Counted from the first letter of the stretch, positions 1 to 8,811 are shown. The stretch: DNA of 64,000 bases from UBA1181 sp045639525 (GCA_045639525.1 JAZUDI010000079.1:1-64000); one strand, 5' to 3'. Made by a program: numbers and translations. Notes: generated by a model from the sequence alone, not told the origin.

Positions 1-1
1 A

Positions 2-403
2 CCCAAGGACATCTGGCTGGAAACGATTAAAAACTTAGGCAATATGGAGAACTTGGATCCCGAAATCTACGAAATAGCCGACGAGGCTTTACTGAAACTC
101 ATCGAAAAGGCGAAGGTGTCAGCCCTCTCCGAGGCGGAGTATGCCCAATACGAGGCTGAACTAAAGGTCCTCTCCAACAGAGGCACCGTGGAGCGCTATG
201 GATTCGAACAAGGCATTAAACGAGGTCTGGCAGAAGGTAGAGCCCAAGGTATTGCCGAAGGACGAGTCGAGGGAAGAGCTGAAGGAAGAGCTGAGGGAGA
301 AATCTCCGAACGGGCTAAAAACATTGCCTCGCTGAAAGCATACGGCATGAGCAAAGAAGAAATTTCCCAAGCGTTACAAATTCCATTAGAAGAGATAAAC
401 TAA
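2..403 (+). CDS. C-terminal part of an Rpn-like PD-(D/E)XK nuclease/transposase-family protein (5' end outside window)
   Basis: The reading frame is open from the first bases of the window (PKDIWLETIKNLGNMENL...), so the methionine at base 44 is internal and the gene is cut by the window edge. The visible 133 residues resemble the tail of Rpn / PD-(D/E)XK nuclease family putative transposases: a helical region rich in E and L, then a charged stretch with repeated (A/V)EGRAEG-like units at about residues 80-100, and a short final helix with a KEEISQALQIP-type motif. The nuclease core is not visible, so activity cannot be judged. A hairpin terminator follows 12 nt after the stop. The family call rests only on the tail pattern. 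Confidence 0.65.
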   Translation, partial: PKDIWLETIKNLGNMENLDPEIYEIADEALLKLIEKAKVSALSEAEYAQYEAELKVLSNRGTVERYGFEQGIKRGLAEGRAQGIAEGRVEGRAEGRAEGEISERAKNIASLKAYGMSKEEISQALQIPLEEIN

Positions 404-414
404 GCGTTCAAGAG

Positions 415-446
415 AGAAAAGCACGGTCATTTGGCTGTGCTTTTCT
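415..446 (+). terminator. Intrinsic terminator of the Rpn-like gene
   Basis: A perfect 10-bp stem (AGAAAAGCAC / GTGCTTTTCT) with a 12-nt loop lies 12 nt past the stop codon. The T-rich 3' arm serves as the U-tract. Confidence 0.65.
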
Positions 447-537
447 AATACATAAGCAACACAAAAGAACGATAATACCTCTAATCATCTATAAATATAT
501 TTCGCAACCCTTTGATCTCCTTGCAACCTCCACAAAC

Positions 538-562
538 AAAAAAAGACGCCGTTAAACGTCTT
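538..562 (-). terminator. Intrinsic terminator of the tRNA transcript
   Basis: On the minus strand, AAGACG and CGTCTT form a stem followed by seven T residues. It lies 15 nt beyond the 3' end of tRNA-Leu, as expected for the end of the tRNA operon. Confidence 0.6.
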
Positions 563-576
563 CTGTCTTTTTTAAG

Positions 577-661
577 TACCGCAGGCGGGACTTGAACCCG
601 CACGAACATTTCTGTTCAAAGGATTTTAAGTCCTTCGTGTCTACCATTCCACCACTGCGGC
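577..661 (-). tRNA. tRNA-Leu (anticodon TAA)
   Basis: Read on the minus strand this 85-nt stretch folds as a class II tRNA. The acceptor arm GCCGCAG pairs with CTGCGGT (one G-U), the anticodon stem is AAGGA/TCCTT with loop CTTAAAA giving anticodon TAA, and there is a variable arm and a GTTCAAGTC T-loop. A 3' CCA is not encoded. It is 8 nt downstream of tRNA-Gly in the same transcript. Confidence 0.95.
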
Positions 662-669
662 ATCCTTGG

Positions 670-742
670 AGCGAAAAACGGGACTCGAACCCGCGACCCC
701 AACCTTGGCAAGGTTGTGCTCTACCAACTGAGCTATTTTCGC
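670..742 (-). tRNA. tRNA-Gly (anticodon GCC)
   Basis: This is a 73-nt cloverleaf on the minus strand. The acceptor GCGAAAA pairs with TTTTCGC, the D-loop has AGCTCAGTTGGTAGAGC, the anticodon stem is CAACC/GGTTG with loop TTGCCAA giving GCC, and the T-loop is GTTCGAGTC. The next three bases (669-667) read CCA, so the 3' CCA is encoded here, unlike in the neighbouring tRNA-Leu. Confidence 0.96.
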
Positions 743-816
743 ATTATGTCTTTCGCTAAACATTCAATCGAGAGAAGAAATCTTGCCAAGGTTGTTTCCT
801 TTTTCCAATAAATTGG

Positions 817-853
817 GGCAAGGTTGTGCTCTACCAACTGAGCTATTTTCGCA
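817..853 (-). pseudogene. 5' half-copy of tRNA-Gly ending at the anticodon
   Basis: These 37 bases are identical to bases 707-743, that is nucleotides 1-36 of the intact tRNA-Gly plus one 5' flanking base. The identity stops exactly after the GCC anticodon, and the 3' half is replaced by unrelated sequence, so it cannot make a tRNA. It is probably the first element on the tRNA transcript, downstream of a promoter-like site at 905-912. It may be a recombination scar or the remnant of a duplicated tRNA gene. Confidence 0.8.
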
Positions 854-904
854 ATTTATCATTTTAAAACATTTAGAAGAGCTCTCCCCTTCCGTTTTGC
901 GATG

Positions 905-912
905 CAAAGATA
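905..912 (-). promoter_or_regulatory. Putative -7 box for the tRNA operon
   Basis: The minus strand reads TATCTTTG, a perfect match to the Bacteroidetes TAnnTTTG box. TTG triplets occur about 22-25 nt upstream, inside the end of mutS. It would start transcription just before the half-tRNA. Confidence 0.5.
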
Positions 913-923
913 ATAATTATTTT

Positions 924-3536
924 TTATTTTCCACCAACAATTCTTTTAATTTCATTCAATTTATTTAGCGCTTCGATAGGCGTGAGATTGTTGACATCCA
1001 AATTATTGATCTCATCACGAACCGCTTCGAGGATAGGATCATCTAACTGGAAGAGGCTAAGTTGCACTGCCTCAGGCTTTTTCTTGGCAGGTTTTCCACC
1101 GTCAGAGATCGGATTCTTTGAATTGCCCACCTCCAACTGCTCCAAAATCTCATTGGCGCGGTTCACCACTTTATTAGGCAGTCCAGCCAGTTTCGCCACA
1201 TGAATACCGAAGCTATGTTCGCTTCCTCCCCTTACCAACTTGCGCAAGAAGATCACCTTACCATCCACCTCCTTCACGGAGACATTGAAATTCCGAATTC
1301 TGGAGAACAACTTCTCCATCTCGTTCAACTCATGGTAATGGGTGGCGAAAAGGGTTTTCGCCTTCGCTTTCGGATGTTCATGGATATACTCCACGATGGA
1401 CCATGCGATGGAGATACCATCATAGGTGCTGGTTCCGCGGCCCAACTCATCAAAGAGCACAAGACTGCGTTGCGAAAGGTTGTTGATGATGCTGGCCGCC
1501 TCGTTCATCTCCACCATAAAGGTGGACTCACCCATCGAGATGTTGTCGGAAGCGCCCACACGGGTAAATATCTTATCCACAACACCGATATTGGCGGCAT
1601 CCGCAGGGACAAAACAGCCAATCTGAGCCATCAAAACGATCAATGCGGTCTGCCTCAACAAGGCGGATTTACCCGCCATATTAGGACCTGTGATCATAAT
1701 GATCTGTTGGGAATTCGAATCAAGCATCAAATCATTCGCCACATACTGCTCCCCTACCGGCAATTGACGTTCGATCACAGGATGACGGCCCTGTTTGATG
1801 TCAATCACCTCCCCGTCGTTCACCACCGGACGCACATAACGATTCTCAGCGGAACTCTTCGCGAAGGACATCAAGACATCCAACTTCGCCACCAAGTTAG
1901 AGTTGACCTGAATGGCCGGTATGTTTCCAGCCAACTCCTCCACCAACTCATTGAATATTCTGGTCTCTATCGTTAATATCTTCTCTTCGGCACCCAATAT
2001 TTTACCTTCATACTCCTTCAACTCTTGGGTGATATATCGCTCAGCATTCGTTAAGGTCTGCTTGCGGATCCAGTCCTCAGGCACCTTGTCCTTATGGGTG
2101 TTGCGCACCTCGATATAGTAGCCGAAGACATTGTTGTAACTCACCTTCAAACTTGGAATTCCAGTGCGCTCAGACTCCCGCTGCTGCAATTGTAGCAAAT
2201 AATCCTTTCCGGAAAAAGCGATTTCACGCAACTCATCCAACTCCGCATTGACACCCCTGGCGATAACACCTCCACGATTCACCATATTGGGCGGATCATT
2301 GGTGATGGTATGCGCTATCTTCTCCCTGATCTCCGGACACAGATTCATCTGCTCGCCCATGCGACGCAACGCCTCATTGTCGTCCAACGCCAAGCAAGCC
2401 TCCTTGATAGGAGCAATCGCACCCAAAGCCACCTTCAACTGCACCACCTCACGCGGCGTCACGCGACCTACGGCAACCTTCGAGATGATACGCTCCAAAT
2501 CGCCAATCAAGGACATGTTCTCATCGAATATCTCCTTCAACGCTGGCTGTTTGAAAAACTCATCCACGATATTCAGTCGTTCCTCGATCGGCTTCACATC
2601 CTTCAACGGGAAGGCCACCCAACGCTTTAACAAACGGGCACCCATAGGCGTCACCGTCCGGTCGATGATATTGACGAGGGTTCTACCCTCACCGTGCATG
2701 GTGCCATAAAGTTCCAGGTTGCGGATGGTGAATTGGTCCAACCACACATACTTATCCTCCTCGATACGGGAAAGGTGGGTAATGTGTCCGATCTGGGTAT
2801 GTTGCGTCATATCCAAATAGTGGAGGATAGCACCCGAAGCGATGATACCCAATTGCAACTTCTCCACGCCGAATCCCTTCAGGTTTTTGGTCTCGAAATG
2901 TTTCAAAAGGCGATCATGCGCCGATTCGGAAGTGAATACCCAATCCTCCATCTCGAAGGTGAAGAACCGTTTTCCGAAGTGCTCCTCAAAAAGAGCCCGC
3001 TTCGTCCTTTCGAACAAAACCTCCTTCGGCATGATGCTATTCAAAAGTTTGTCCACATATTCGCAAGAGCCCTCGGCTGTGAGAAACTCTCCTGTGGAGA
3101 TATCCAAGAAGGCGACGCCCGCATTCTTCTTCTCGAAATGGACAGCCGCCAAAAAGTTATTCTCTTTGTGATCTAATATATTGTCGTTGACAGCGACACC
3201 TGGCGTCACCAACTCCGTGATGCCGCGTTTCACCAACTTCTTCGTCAGTTTGGGATCCTCCAATTGGTCGCAAATCGCCACACGTTTTCCCGCACGCACC
3301 AGTTTAGGCAGATAGGTATCTAAGGCATGATGAGGGAAACCCGCCAATTCCACAGACTGAGCGGAACCATTGGCGCGTTTGGTCAAGGTGATTCCCAAAA
3401 TCTCGGAGGCCATCACGGCATCCTCCAAGAAAGTCTCATAAAAATCGCCCACACGGAATAAAAGGATCGCATCGGGATGCATCGCCTTAAACTCCAAATA
3501 TTGCTTCATCAAAGGGGTCTCAACTACATTAGCCAT
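924..3536 (-). CDS. mutS: DNA mismatch repair protein MutS
   Basis: This full-length MutS (870 aa) recognises base mismatches and small loops and starts methyl-independent mismatch repair with MutL. The mismatch-binding domain is at the N terminus with the F-Y-E wedge motif at residues 32-34 (GDFYETF). Connector, lever and clamp regions follow, then the ATPase with Walker A GPNMAGKS near residue 616 and Walker B LVLFDELGRGTSTYDG near residue 690. The C-terminal helix-turn-helix dimer region (GIHVAKLAGLPNKVVNRA) is present. The A in the Walker A (GPNMAGKS, not GPNMGGKS) is the usual form in Bacteroidetes. The gene is last in a minus-strand run after the response regulator, with a 68-nt gap. 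Confidence 0.98.
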   Translation of the reverse strand: MANVVETPLMKQYLEFKAMHPDAILLFRVGDFYETFLEDAVMASEILGITLTKRANGSAQSVELAGFPHHALDTYLPKLVRAGKRVAICDQLEDPKLTKKLVKRGITELVTPGVAVNDNILDHKENNFLAAVHFEKKNAGVAFLDISTGEFLTAEGSCEYVDKLLNSIMPKEVLFERTKRALFEEHFGKRFFTFEMEDWVFTSESAHDRLLKHFETKNLKGFGVEKLQLGIIASGAILHYLDMTQHTQIGHITHLSRIEEDKYVWLDQFTIRNLELYGTMHGEGRTLVNIIDRTVTPMGARLLKRWVAFPLKDVKPIEERLNIVDEFFKQPALKEIFDENMSLIGDLERIISKVAVGRVTPREVVQLKVALGAIAPIKEACLALDDNEALRRMGEQMNLCPEIREKIAHTITNDPPNMVNRGGVIARGVNAELDELREIAFSGKDYLLQLQQRESERTGIPSLKVSYNNVFGYYIEVRNTHKDKVPEDWIRKQTLTNAERYITQELKEYEGKILGAEEKILTIETRIFNELVEELAGNIPAIQVNSNLVAKLDVLMSFAKSSAENRYVRPVVNDGEVIDIKQGRHPVIERQLPVGEQYVANDLMLDSNSQQIIMITGPNMAGKSALLRQTALIVLMAQIGCFVPADAANIGVVDKIFTRVGASDNISMGESTFMVEMNEAASIINNLSQRSLVLFDELGRGTSTYDGISIAWSIVEYIHEHPKAKAKTLFATHYHELNEMEKLFSRIRNFNVSVKEVDGKVIFLRKLVRGGSEHSFGIHVAKLAGLPNKVVNRANEILEQLEVGNSKNPISDGGKPAKKKPEAVQLSLFQLDDPILEAVRDEINNLDVNNLTPIEALNKLNEIKRIVGGK

Positions 3537-3604
3537 CTAAACCTGCTATATTAAAGGGATCCACTCCCCATTTCTTACCTATGGTACTATAATACTGCCT
3601 GACA

Positions 3605-4768
3605 CTACAAAGAGGTCGGTGCGGCGAACTGCTTCACATCATCCACGGTGATCTCCTCACCACACAAGATGACCATACGCTCCACCGCATTCCTCAACTC
3701 ACGGATATTACCCGTCCAACGATATTTCTTCATCTCCTCCAAGGCATCCTTGGTGAAAGAACGCTTGGAGACGCCCTGCTCCTCGCAGATGATGCCCAAG
3801 AAATGCTCCACCAGATCCGGAATATCCTCCAGACGCTCACGCAAAGGGGGCACATGGATCAATATCACACCCAATCGGTGGTATAGGTCTTCACGGAAGG
3901 TTCCCTTCTTGATCTCCTCCAAGAGGTCTTTGTTGGTCGCTGCGAAGACACGCACATCCACCTTCACGCTTTTATCGCTTCCCACACGGGTAATCTCCCC
4001 CTCCTGCAAAGCGCGAAGCACTTTGGTTTGGGCAGCTAAACTCATATCGCCGATCTCATCCAAGAAGAGCGTTCCGCCATTGGCTTGCTCAAATTTACCG
4101 ATGCGCTGTTTCACCGCGGAGGTAAAGGATCCCTTTTCGTGCCCAAACAACTCGCTTTCGATCAATTCGGAAGGTATCGCGGCGCAATTGACCTCCACAT
4201 AGGGGCAATTACTACGGTTACTGGATTTAAACAACATCTTAGCGACCACCTCCTTACCGGTTCCATTCTCTCCTGTGATCAACACCTTGGCATTGGATGA
4301 GGCCACACGCTCAATCACGGAGCGAAGATGCTCCATAGCGGGAGAGTGTCCCACCATCACCACATCCTTGGAGAGTTTCTTCTTCAAGGTCTTGGTCTCC
4401 TGCACCAAAGATTTGCGCTCCAGACCATTTCTGACACATACCAACAAGCGGTTCAGATCCAAAGGTTTTTCGATGAAATCGAAAGCACCCAATTTCAACG
4501 ACTCCACCGCCGTATCAATGGTGCCATGGCCCGATATCATCACCACAGTCTGTTCCGGATTCTCTTTCTTTATATTAGTCAACACCTCAATTCCATCCAT
4601 CTTCGGCATCTTCACGTCGCAGAAGATCAAATCGAACTTCTCGACCTTCAACAGGTCAAGCGCCTTCGCTCCATCCTCCGCCACCGCCACCGAGTAACCC
4701 TCGGTTTCAAGGATATCCTTTAAAGTGTTGCGTATGCTTCTTTCGTCGTCAATTACCAAAATATCCAT
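3605..4768 (-). CDS. Sigma-54-type response regulator (receiver + AAA+), no DNA-binding domain
   Basis: This NtrC-like protein has two domains in 387 aa. The receiver (residues 1-120) has acid pocket D7/D8, phosphoacceptor D51 and K101. The AAA+ sigma-54 activation domain (about 137-375) has Walker A GENGTGKE at 166-173, Walker B GTLFLDEIGDM at 232-242 and the arginine-finger region FREDLYHRLG. The sigma-54 contact loop reads GSFTSA (213-218) where the family consensus is GAFTGA. The protein ends at APTSL, right after the AAA+ lid helices, so the Fis-type helix-turn-helix usual in this family is absent. No sensor kinase is adjacent. It lies 18 nt downstream of the DUF3108 gene. It probably works through sigma-54, without DNA-site specificity of its own. 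Confidence 0.92.
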   Translation of the reverse strand: MDILVIDDERSIRNTLKDILETEGYSVAVAEDGAKALDLLKVEKFDLIFCDVKMPKMDGIEVLTNIKKENPEQTVVMISGHGTIDTAVESLKLGAFDFIEKPLDLNRLLVCVRNGLERKSLVQETKTLKKKLSKDVVMVGHSPAMEHLRSVIERVASSNAKVLITGENGTGKEVVAKMLFKSSNRSNCPYVEVNCAAIPSELIESELFGHEKGSFTSAVKQRIGKFEQANGGTLFLDEIGDMSLAAQTKVLRALQEGEITRVGSDKSVKVDVRVFAATNKDLLEEIKKGTFREDLYHRLGVILIHVPPLRERLEDIPDLVEHFLGIICEEQGVSKRSFTKDALEEMKKYRWTGNIRELRNAVERMVILCGEEITVDDVKQFAAPTSL

Positions 4769-4786
4769 AAATACTCTCCCTTTTTA

Positions 4787-5611
4787 TCATTTAGCCACCA
4801 ACGAAGACATCGGCGTCTTCGTGCCCGACACATTGTCCAACTGCACCTTGAGGTAGCCAACCTTTATCTTCGCCTCTATGTAGAGCGGCACATGGTTTTC
4901 ATCGTCGGAAACATAAACCGCCAACGCGTCATTGTCTTCGAAGATATCGCCCGTTACCACTTGAGGCTTGAATTTCAATGCTTTATACTTTTTCTTATTT
5001 CTCAATTTGATGGTTTCCGTGCCACAATACTGAAGCTTCAACTCGAAAATTTCATCGTCCAAAACCATCTTAAAAGGGATAGACTCTCCCTTTTTCACCT
5101 TAGTCATATCCACGCCACGGAAATAGTAACAAGTGGCGATTAGATCACGGATACCCCGCTGCGCATCCATCGTATCCTTGGTAATTACACCCTTTCTGTT
5201 TTGTACAAAATAGACCTTGGCCTTTTCTCCTGTCTCGTTCCACTCGTAACGGTAACGCTTATCGCAATGATATGTGTTCTCATGCTTCCCCTCTCGGTAA
5301 TTGAGCGTCTGAAGTCCATCCCGTTTCACAGTAGAGGCGAATGTATCCCTAATGGTGTACAACCTATCGAAAGATCGGATCGTGTTTCCCGACACCTGGA
5401 GGTCAAAGCATTCCGTCTGCCCCACCATGCGCTCCTCCGCAGAAAACTCCACATTGGCCGCATGCAACCAAATGGGACCCAAGTTGTAGTAGATGCTATA
5501 TACGGCACGCTCTCCTCCTTTAAATGCCAATTCACCACCAAACAAAGCATCCGCAGAGAAGAGGGGAATTGCACTCAACAATAAAAATATGGATAAAACT
5601 ACTCTTTTCAT
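4787..5611 (-). CDS. DUF3108 domain-containing exported protein
   Basis: This 274-aa protein has a clear signal peptide (MKRVVLSIFLLLSAIPLFSADA). The mature part looks all-beta, with the layout of DUF3108: a GERAVYSIYYNLGPIWLHAANVEF-like first section, a conserved middle with DLIATCYYFRGVDM, and a C-terminal KVGYLKVQL strand. DUF3108 proteins are periplasmic or outer-membrane-associated and of unsettled function, structurally suggestive of a lipid-carrier-like beta sandwich. Its neighbours lepB and the response regulator suggest envelope biology, but no specific role can be read from sequence. Confidence 0.8.
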   Translation of the reverse strand: MKRVVLSIFLLLSAIPLFSADALFGGELAFKGGERAVYSIYYNLGPIWLHAANVEFSAEERMVGQTECFDLQVSGNTIRSFDRLYTIRDTFASTVKRDGLQTLNYREGKHENTYHCDKRYRYEWNETGEKAKVYFVQNRKGVITKDTMDAQRGIRDLIATCYYFRGVDMTKVKKGESIPFKMVLDDEIFELKLQYCGTETIKLRNKKKYKALKFKPQVVTGDIFEDNDALAVYVSDDENHVPLYIEAKIKVGYLKVQLDNVSGTKTPMSSLVAK

Positions 5612-5688
5612 CGTTCACTACTAGATTTAAGTTAACAATCACCTTCCGCCCTTACGGATAGGAGAGCGGCGCGCGAACGCGACTCCTA

Positions 5689-7101
5689 TCAATCGGCGTG
5701 TACTTTCGTAAACATTCGGTCCCAACGAATATTGCCAGGGAACTTCTTGTCCTCATCAAAAGATAACCAGATGCAGATCGGTTTTCCTACGATATGATCC
5801 TCAGGAACAAATCCCCAATAGCGGGAATCAGCTGAATTATGGCGGTTATCGCCCATCATCCAGTAATAATCCATCTTGAAGGTATAAGCATCCGCCTCCT
5901 TGCCATTGATAAAGATCTTTCCATCCGAAACCTTTAAATCGTTGAGCTCATAGTTGCAGATGATCTGCTCATACAATGGTAAGTTCTCCAACGTAAGTTT
6001 TGTGGTCGCGCCCTTCTTCGGAATCCAAATAGGACCGTAATTATCACGTGTCCAACCATTGTTGATATACGGGAAGGCTTCATTGCTTGGAGCCATCTCC
6101 TCGCGGATAGAGATGAACCCGTCCGCTTTTTTGATCATCTCGACCGCCCGCTTCGTAAGTGGCATGTTGTAAACATACGGCCAGCTTCCGTCTTCACGTT
6201 GCTGATATCCCCATGCGGACAAATCCACCCGCTTAAAATCATTGATCAACCTACGGTCGGAGAGGCTAACCTCCATCTTCTCAAACAATCTGTTTGAGAT
6301 AGGAGCGGACATCTCCACGAAATAGTTGTATTGCAAACCTGGAATATCCTCTGGTTGATTGCCATTGACAATCACCACGCCATCCACGATCTTAAGTGAA
6401 TCACCCGGCAAGCCGACACATCGCTTCACATAGTTTTCGCGACGGTCCACTGGACGTCTGACAATCTCGCCAAACTCCTTGGGGTGGTTCCAAATCGTCT
6501 CCCGTCCATACGCGCGCACCAATGAATAGTAATCCGGATTTTGCACATTCAAGGCAACTGTATCGCCCGCCGGGAAGTTGAAGACCACAATGTCGTTACG
6601 CTTCACCGAGCCAAAGCCCTTCAAACGCTTGTATTCCCACTGCGGCCAATCGATGTATGACTTGGTCTCCAACACAGGAAGCGTATGCTGCGCCAAAGGG
6701 AAAGAGAGTGGAGTCATCGGACAACGAGGTCCATAACTCATCTTGCTGACGAACAAGAAATCACCCACCTTCAGCGTCTTCTCCAAAGAGGGAGAAGGAA
6801 TTTTATAGTTCTGGAAGAAATACAAGTTGATGACATAAACCGCCACCAACGCGAATAGGATAGCATCCACCCAACCGGCAATTGTCCGAAGTGTTTCGTT
6901 GCTTGAGTTTTTCCAACCATCCCAAGGCACGAACTTCGTGACATAGACATCCAACGCCAATGGAATCAACAGCAAAAGCCACCACGCTCCTGACCAGATG
7001 AGGAAGCCTAAAATAATCAACACGGCGAAGGCGAATTTAGCCCACTGCTTTTTATCCGCTGCCTGCAGACGCTCCTTAAATGTTTTCTTCTCAGACGACA
7101 T
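5689..7101 (-). CDS. lepB: Signal peptidase I
   Basis: This S26 peptidase cleaves signal peptides from exported proteins at the inner membrane. Hydrophobic segments lie at about residues 23-52 and 74-96, followed by the catalytic serine region IPSPSLEKTL with the nucleophile probably S105, where the usual motif is SGSMEPTL. The lysine box is NYVKRCVGLPGDSL, and the C-terminal box GDNRHNSADSRYWGFVP is intact. At 470 aa it is longer than the E. coli enzyme (about 320), with a large insertion between the lysine box and the GDNR box. A long form is common in Bacteroidetes. It is 13 nt downstream of dapB, in the same operon. Confidence 0.95.
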   Translation of the reverse strand: MSSEKKTFKERLQAADKKQWAKFAFAVLIILGFLIWSGAWWLLLLIPLALDVYVTKFVPWDGWKNSSNETLRTIAGWVDAILFALVAVYVINLYFFQNYKIPSPSLEKTLKVGDFLFVSKMSYGPRCPMTPLSFPLAQHTLPVLETKSYIDWPQWEYKRLKGFGSVKRNDIVVFNFPAGDTVALNVQNPDYYSLVRAYGRETIWNHPKEFGEIVRRPVDRRENYVKRCVGLPGDSLKIVDGVVIVNGNQPEDIPGLQYNYFVEMSAPISNRLFEKMEVSLSDRRLINDFKRVDLSAWGYQQREDGSWPYVYNMPLTKRAVEMIKKADGFISIREEMAPSNEAFPYINNGWTRDNYGPIWIPKKGATTKLTLENLPLYEQIICNYELNDLKVSDGKIFINGKEADAYTFKMDYYWMMGDNRHNSADSRYWGFVPEDHIVGKPICIWLSFDEDKKFPGNIRWDRMFTKVHAD

Positions 7102-7114
7102 ATATCGTTTTCAA

Positions 7115-7825
7115 TTAAAATTTCAACATATCGGACATACCGAGCAGTCCCTTCTTTCCCGCTGTGAACTCAGCCGCAACCACAGCACCCAAAGCGAATC
7201 CCTCACGGCTCTTCGCATCGTGTGTGATGGTGATGCTATCCACCTCAGACTCGTAACGGATAGAGTGGATGCCTGGCACCTCACCTTCGCGGATAGATTT
7301 GATAGCCAAATCGGTAGCGGAATTCTCCTTCTCCTTGGTCCAAGCGTTCTTACGATCCAAATTCTCCAAAATTCCCTCTGCCAACGTGATCGCGGTGCCA
7401 CTTGGCGCATCCAACTTGTGGATGTGGTGAACCTCCGTCATCTCCACATTGTAGTTGGAGAATCCATTCATAATTTGCGCCAACTTCTTGCTGATCGCAT
7501 TGAAGATGAACACACCAATGCTGTAGTTGGACGACCAAAACAGCGTCTTGCCATTCTTCTCCACCTCATCCTTCAATGCGGCCGCGTTCCAACCTGTGGT
7601 TCCACTGACAACAGGGACATTAGCGGCGAAACACTTCCGCACGTTCTCCAAAGCCGTGTCAGGCTTGGTGAATTCAATCGCCACATCAGCGCTCTTGAAC
7701 GCCTCTGATTCGAAATCCTGCAAGTTGTCAATATCTATGATAGAAACGATCTTATGACCTCTCTCCTCCGCAATACGGCCGATGATCTTACCCATCTTGC
7801 CATAACCGATCAATGCAATTTTCAT
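7115..7825 (-). CDS. dapB: 4-hydroxy-tetrahydrodipicolinate reductase
   Basis: DapB reduces 4-hydroxy-tetrahydrodipicolinate with NAD(P)H in lysine and diaminopimelate synthesis in the cytosol. The N terminus has the Rossmann motif IGYGKMGKIIGRIAE, there is SGTTGW around residues 74-79, and the substrate and catalytic box EVHHIHKLDAPSGTA at 131-145 includes the catalytic His and Lys. At 236 aa it is shorter than the E. coli protein (273 aa), as in other Bacteroidetes. It is the first gene of the run dapB-lepB-DUF3108-regulator-mutS and has its own -7 box upstream. Confidence 0.97.
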   Translation of the reverse strand: MKIALIGYGKMGKIIGRIAEERGHKIVSIIDIDNLQDFESEAFKSADVAIEFTKPDTALENVRKCFAANVPVVSGTTGWNAAALKDEVEKNGKTLFWSSNYSIGVFIFNAISKKLAQIMNGFSNYNVEMTEVHHIHKLDAPSGTAITLAEGILENLDRKNAWTKEKENSATDLAIKSIREGEVPGIHSIRYESEVDSITITHDAKSREGFALGAVVAAEFTAGKKGLLGMSDMLKF

Positions 7826-7850
7826 AATGCTATATATTTATTCATTTTCG

Positions 7851-7858
7851 CAAAGATA
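7851..7858 (-). promoter_or_regulatory. Putative -7 box for the dapB operon
   Basis: The minus strand reads TATCTTTG 26 nt upstream of the dapB start, a perfect TAnnTTTG match. It directly abuts the terminator of the upstream gene. No clear TTTG -33 box is seen. Confidence 0.55.
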
Positions 7859-7860
7859 CG

Positions 7861-7885
7861 AAAAAAGGCGCTCATTAAGCGCCTT
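7861..7885 (-). terminator. Intrinsic terminator of the MORN-like gene
   Basis: The minus strand has stem AAGGCGCT/AGCGCCTT with a 5-nt loop and a run of six T, 83 nt past the stop. Confidence 0.75.
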
Positions 7886-7967
7886 CTCCGTACAAATATG
7901 TATTTCAACAACAACATTTTTGCCATTTTTAACCTCGCTCACCAAGCGAAGGAAAGGGCTCTAAATG

Positions 7968-8750
7968 TTATTTTCCACCCTGCTTCGAACCGTCCAGCAT
8001 TTTGTCAGGCTCAGGGATCGTGCCTTCGCTTTTCTTGTACTCCTCCGCCTGATCGGCATGCTTCTTGTCCAACTCCTTCGCGTTCAGCAAAACATCCATG
8101 TCGTACTTCAATGTATCCTTGATGTTGCCCGCATCATCCTTCACCAACCAATGGCCATGACGTTTCCCATCCACATAGAAACCCTCCGCAACGGTGAAAT
8201 CGTGTCCTTCGAAGAGCTTATAAGCGCCATCTTGCACACCATTTTTGAAGTGCGCCTCAGAGTAAACTTTGCCCTCCTCCATCAAGCGGCGCTGAACGCC
8301 GTGGATCTTTCCGTTCACATAAGGCGACTCTTCCAGCAGTTCACCAGTTTTGGCGTAAGATTGAACCATACCGTTCAACACACCGCGCTTATAGTGTTCA
8401 ACTAGCGACTTTTTCCCCTCGACATAGTAGATCCACTCGCCCTCCTTGTCTTTACCAACAAAAGCACCCTCTGCAGATTTGGTCAGGCCATCCTGTTCGT
8501 AAATGACTATCGCGGAGGTCTCGTTCTCTCCATACTGCTGAATGGAATGGAGTACGCCATTTTCGTAGTACCTTTTGAAGGTCCCTACCGGCTGATCATC
8601 CTTGAACTGCCCCTCATAGACGTAATAACCATTGCCATACTCCTTCTTCCACGGGCCCTGTTTGCGGCCGCGCTTATCCACCTCGTTAATGGCGAAAACA
8701 TTGGAAAGCGAAAGCATTCCGATGATAAAAAAAGCTATGTATTTCCTCAT
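7968..8750 (-). CDS. Exported MORN/YwqK-like repeat protein
   Basis: The protein is 260 aa when started at MRKYIAFFIIGMLSLSNVFA, which gives a proper signal peptide. An upstream methionine eight codons earlier would add a non-signal-like prefix. The mature part holds about six to seven repeats of the toxin-antitoxin YwqK / MORN variant type (GKRHGHWLVKDD, NGKIHGVQRR, DGAYKLFEG, YENGVLHSIQQYGENE). The C terminus is lysine- and glutamate-rich. Such repeats are common in Bacteroidetes envelope proteins without a known enzyme function. It is transcribed alone, with its own -7 box and terminator. Confidence 0.75.
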   Translation of the reverse strand: MRKYIAFFIIGMLSLSNVFAINEVDKRGRKQGPWKKEYGNGYYVYEGQFKDDQPVGTFKRYYENGVLHSIQQYGENETSAIVIYEQDGLTKSAEGAFVGKDKEGEWIYYVEGKKSLVEHYKRGVLNGMVQSYAKTGELLEESPYVNGKIHGVQRRLMEEGKVYSEAHFKNGVQDGAYKLFEGHDFTVAEGFYVDGKRHGHWLVKDDAGNIKDTLKYDMDVLLNAKELDKKHADQAEEYKKSEGTIPEPDKMLDGSKQGGK

Positions 8751-8773
8751 ATTCCAAAGCATTTCGTTTAGCA

Positions 8774-8781
8774 CAAATATA
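8774..8781 (-). promoter_or_regulatory. Putative -7 box for the MORN-like gene
   Basis: The minus strand reads TATATTTG 23 nt before the chosen start codon. No convincing -33 box is visible. Confidence 0.45.
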
Positions 8782-8811
8782 AGCTTTCGGTTTCAATTTA
8801 GAAAGATAAAA

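Noticed and set aside
1200..1976. Long open frame opposite mutS (about 258 codons)
   Set aside because: It lies wholly antisense to the well-conserved mutS, has no recognisable domain, and is explained by the biased codon use of mutS.
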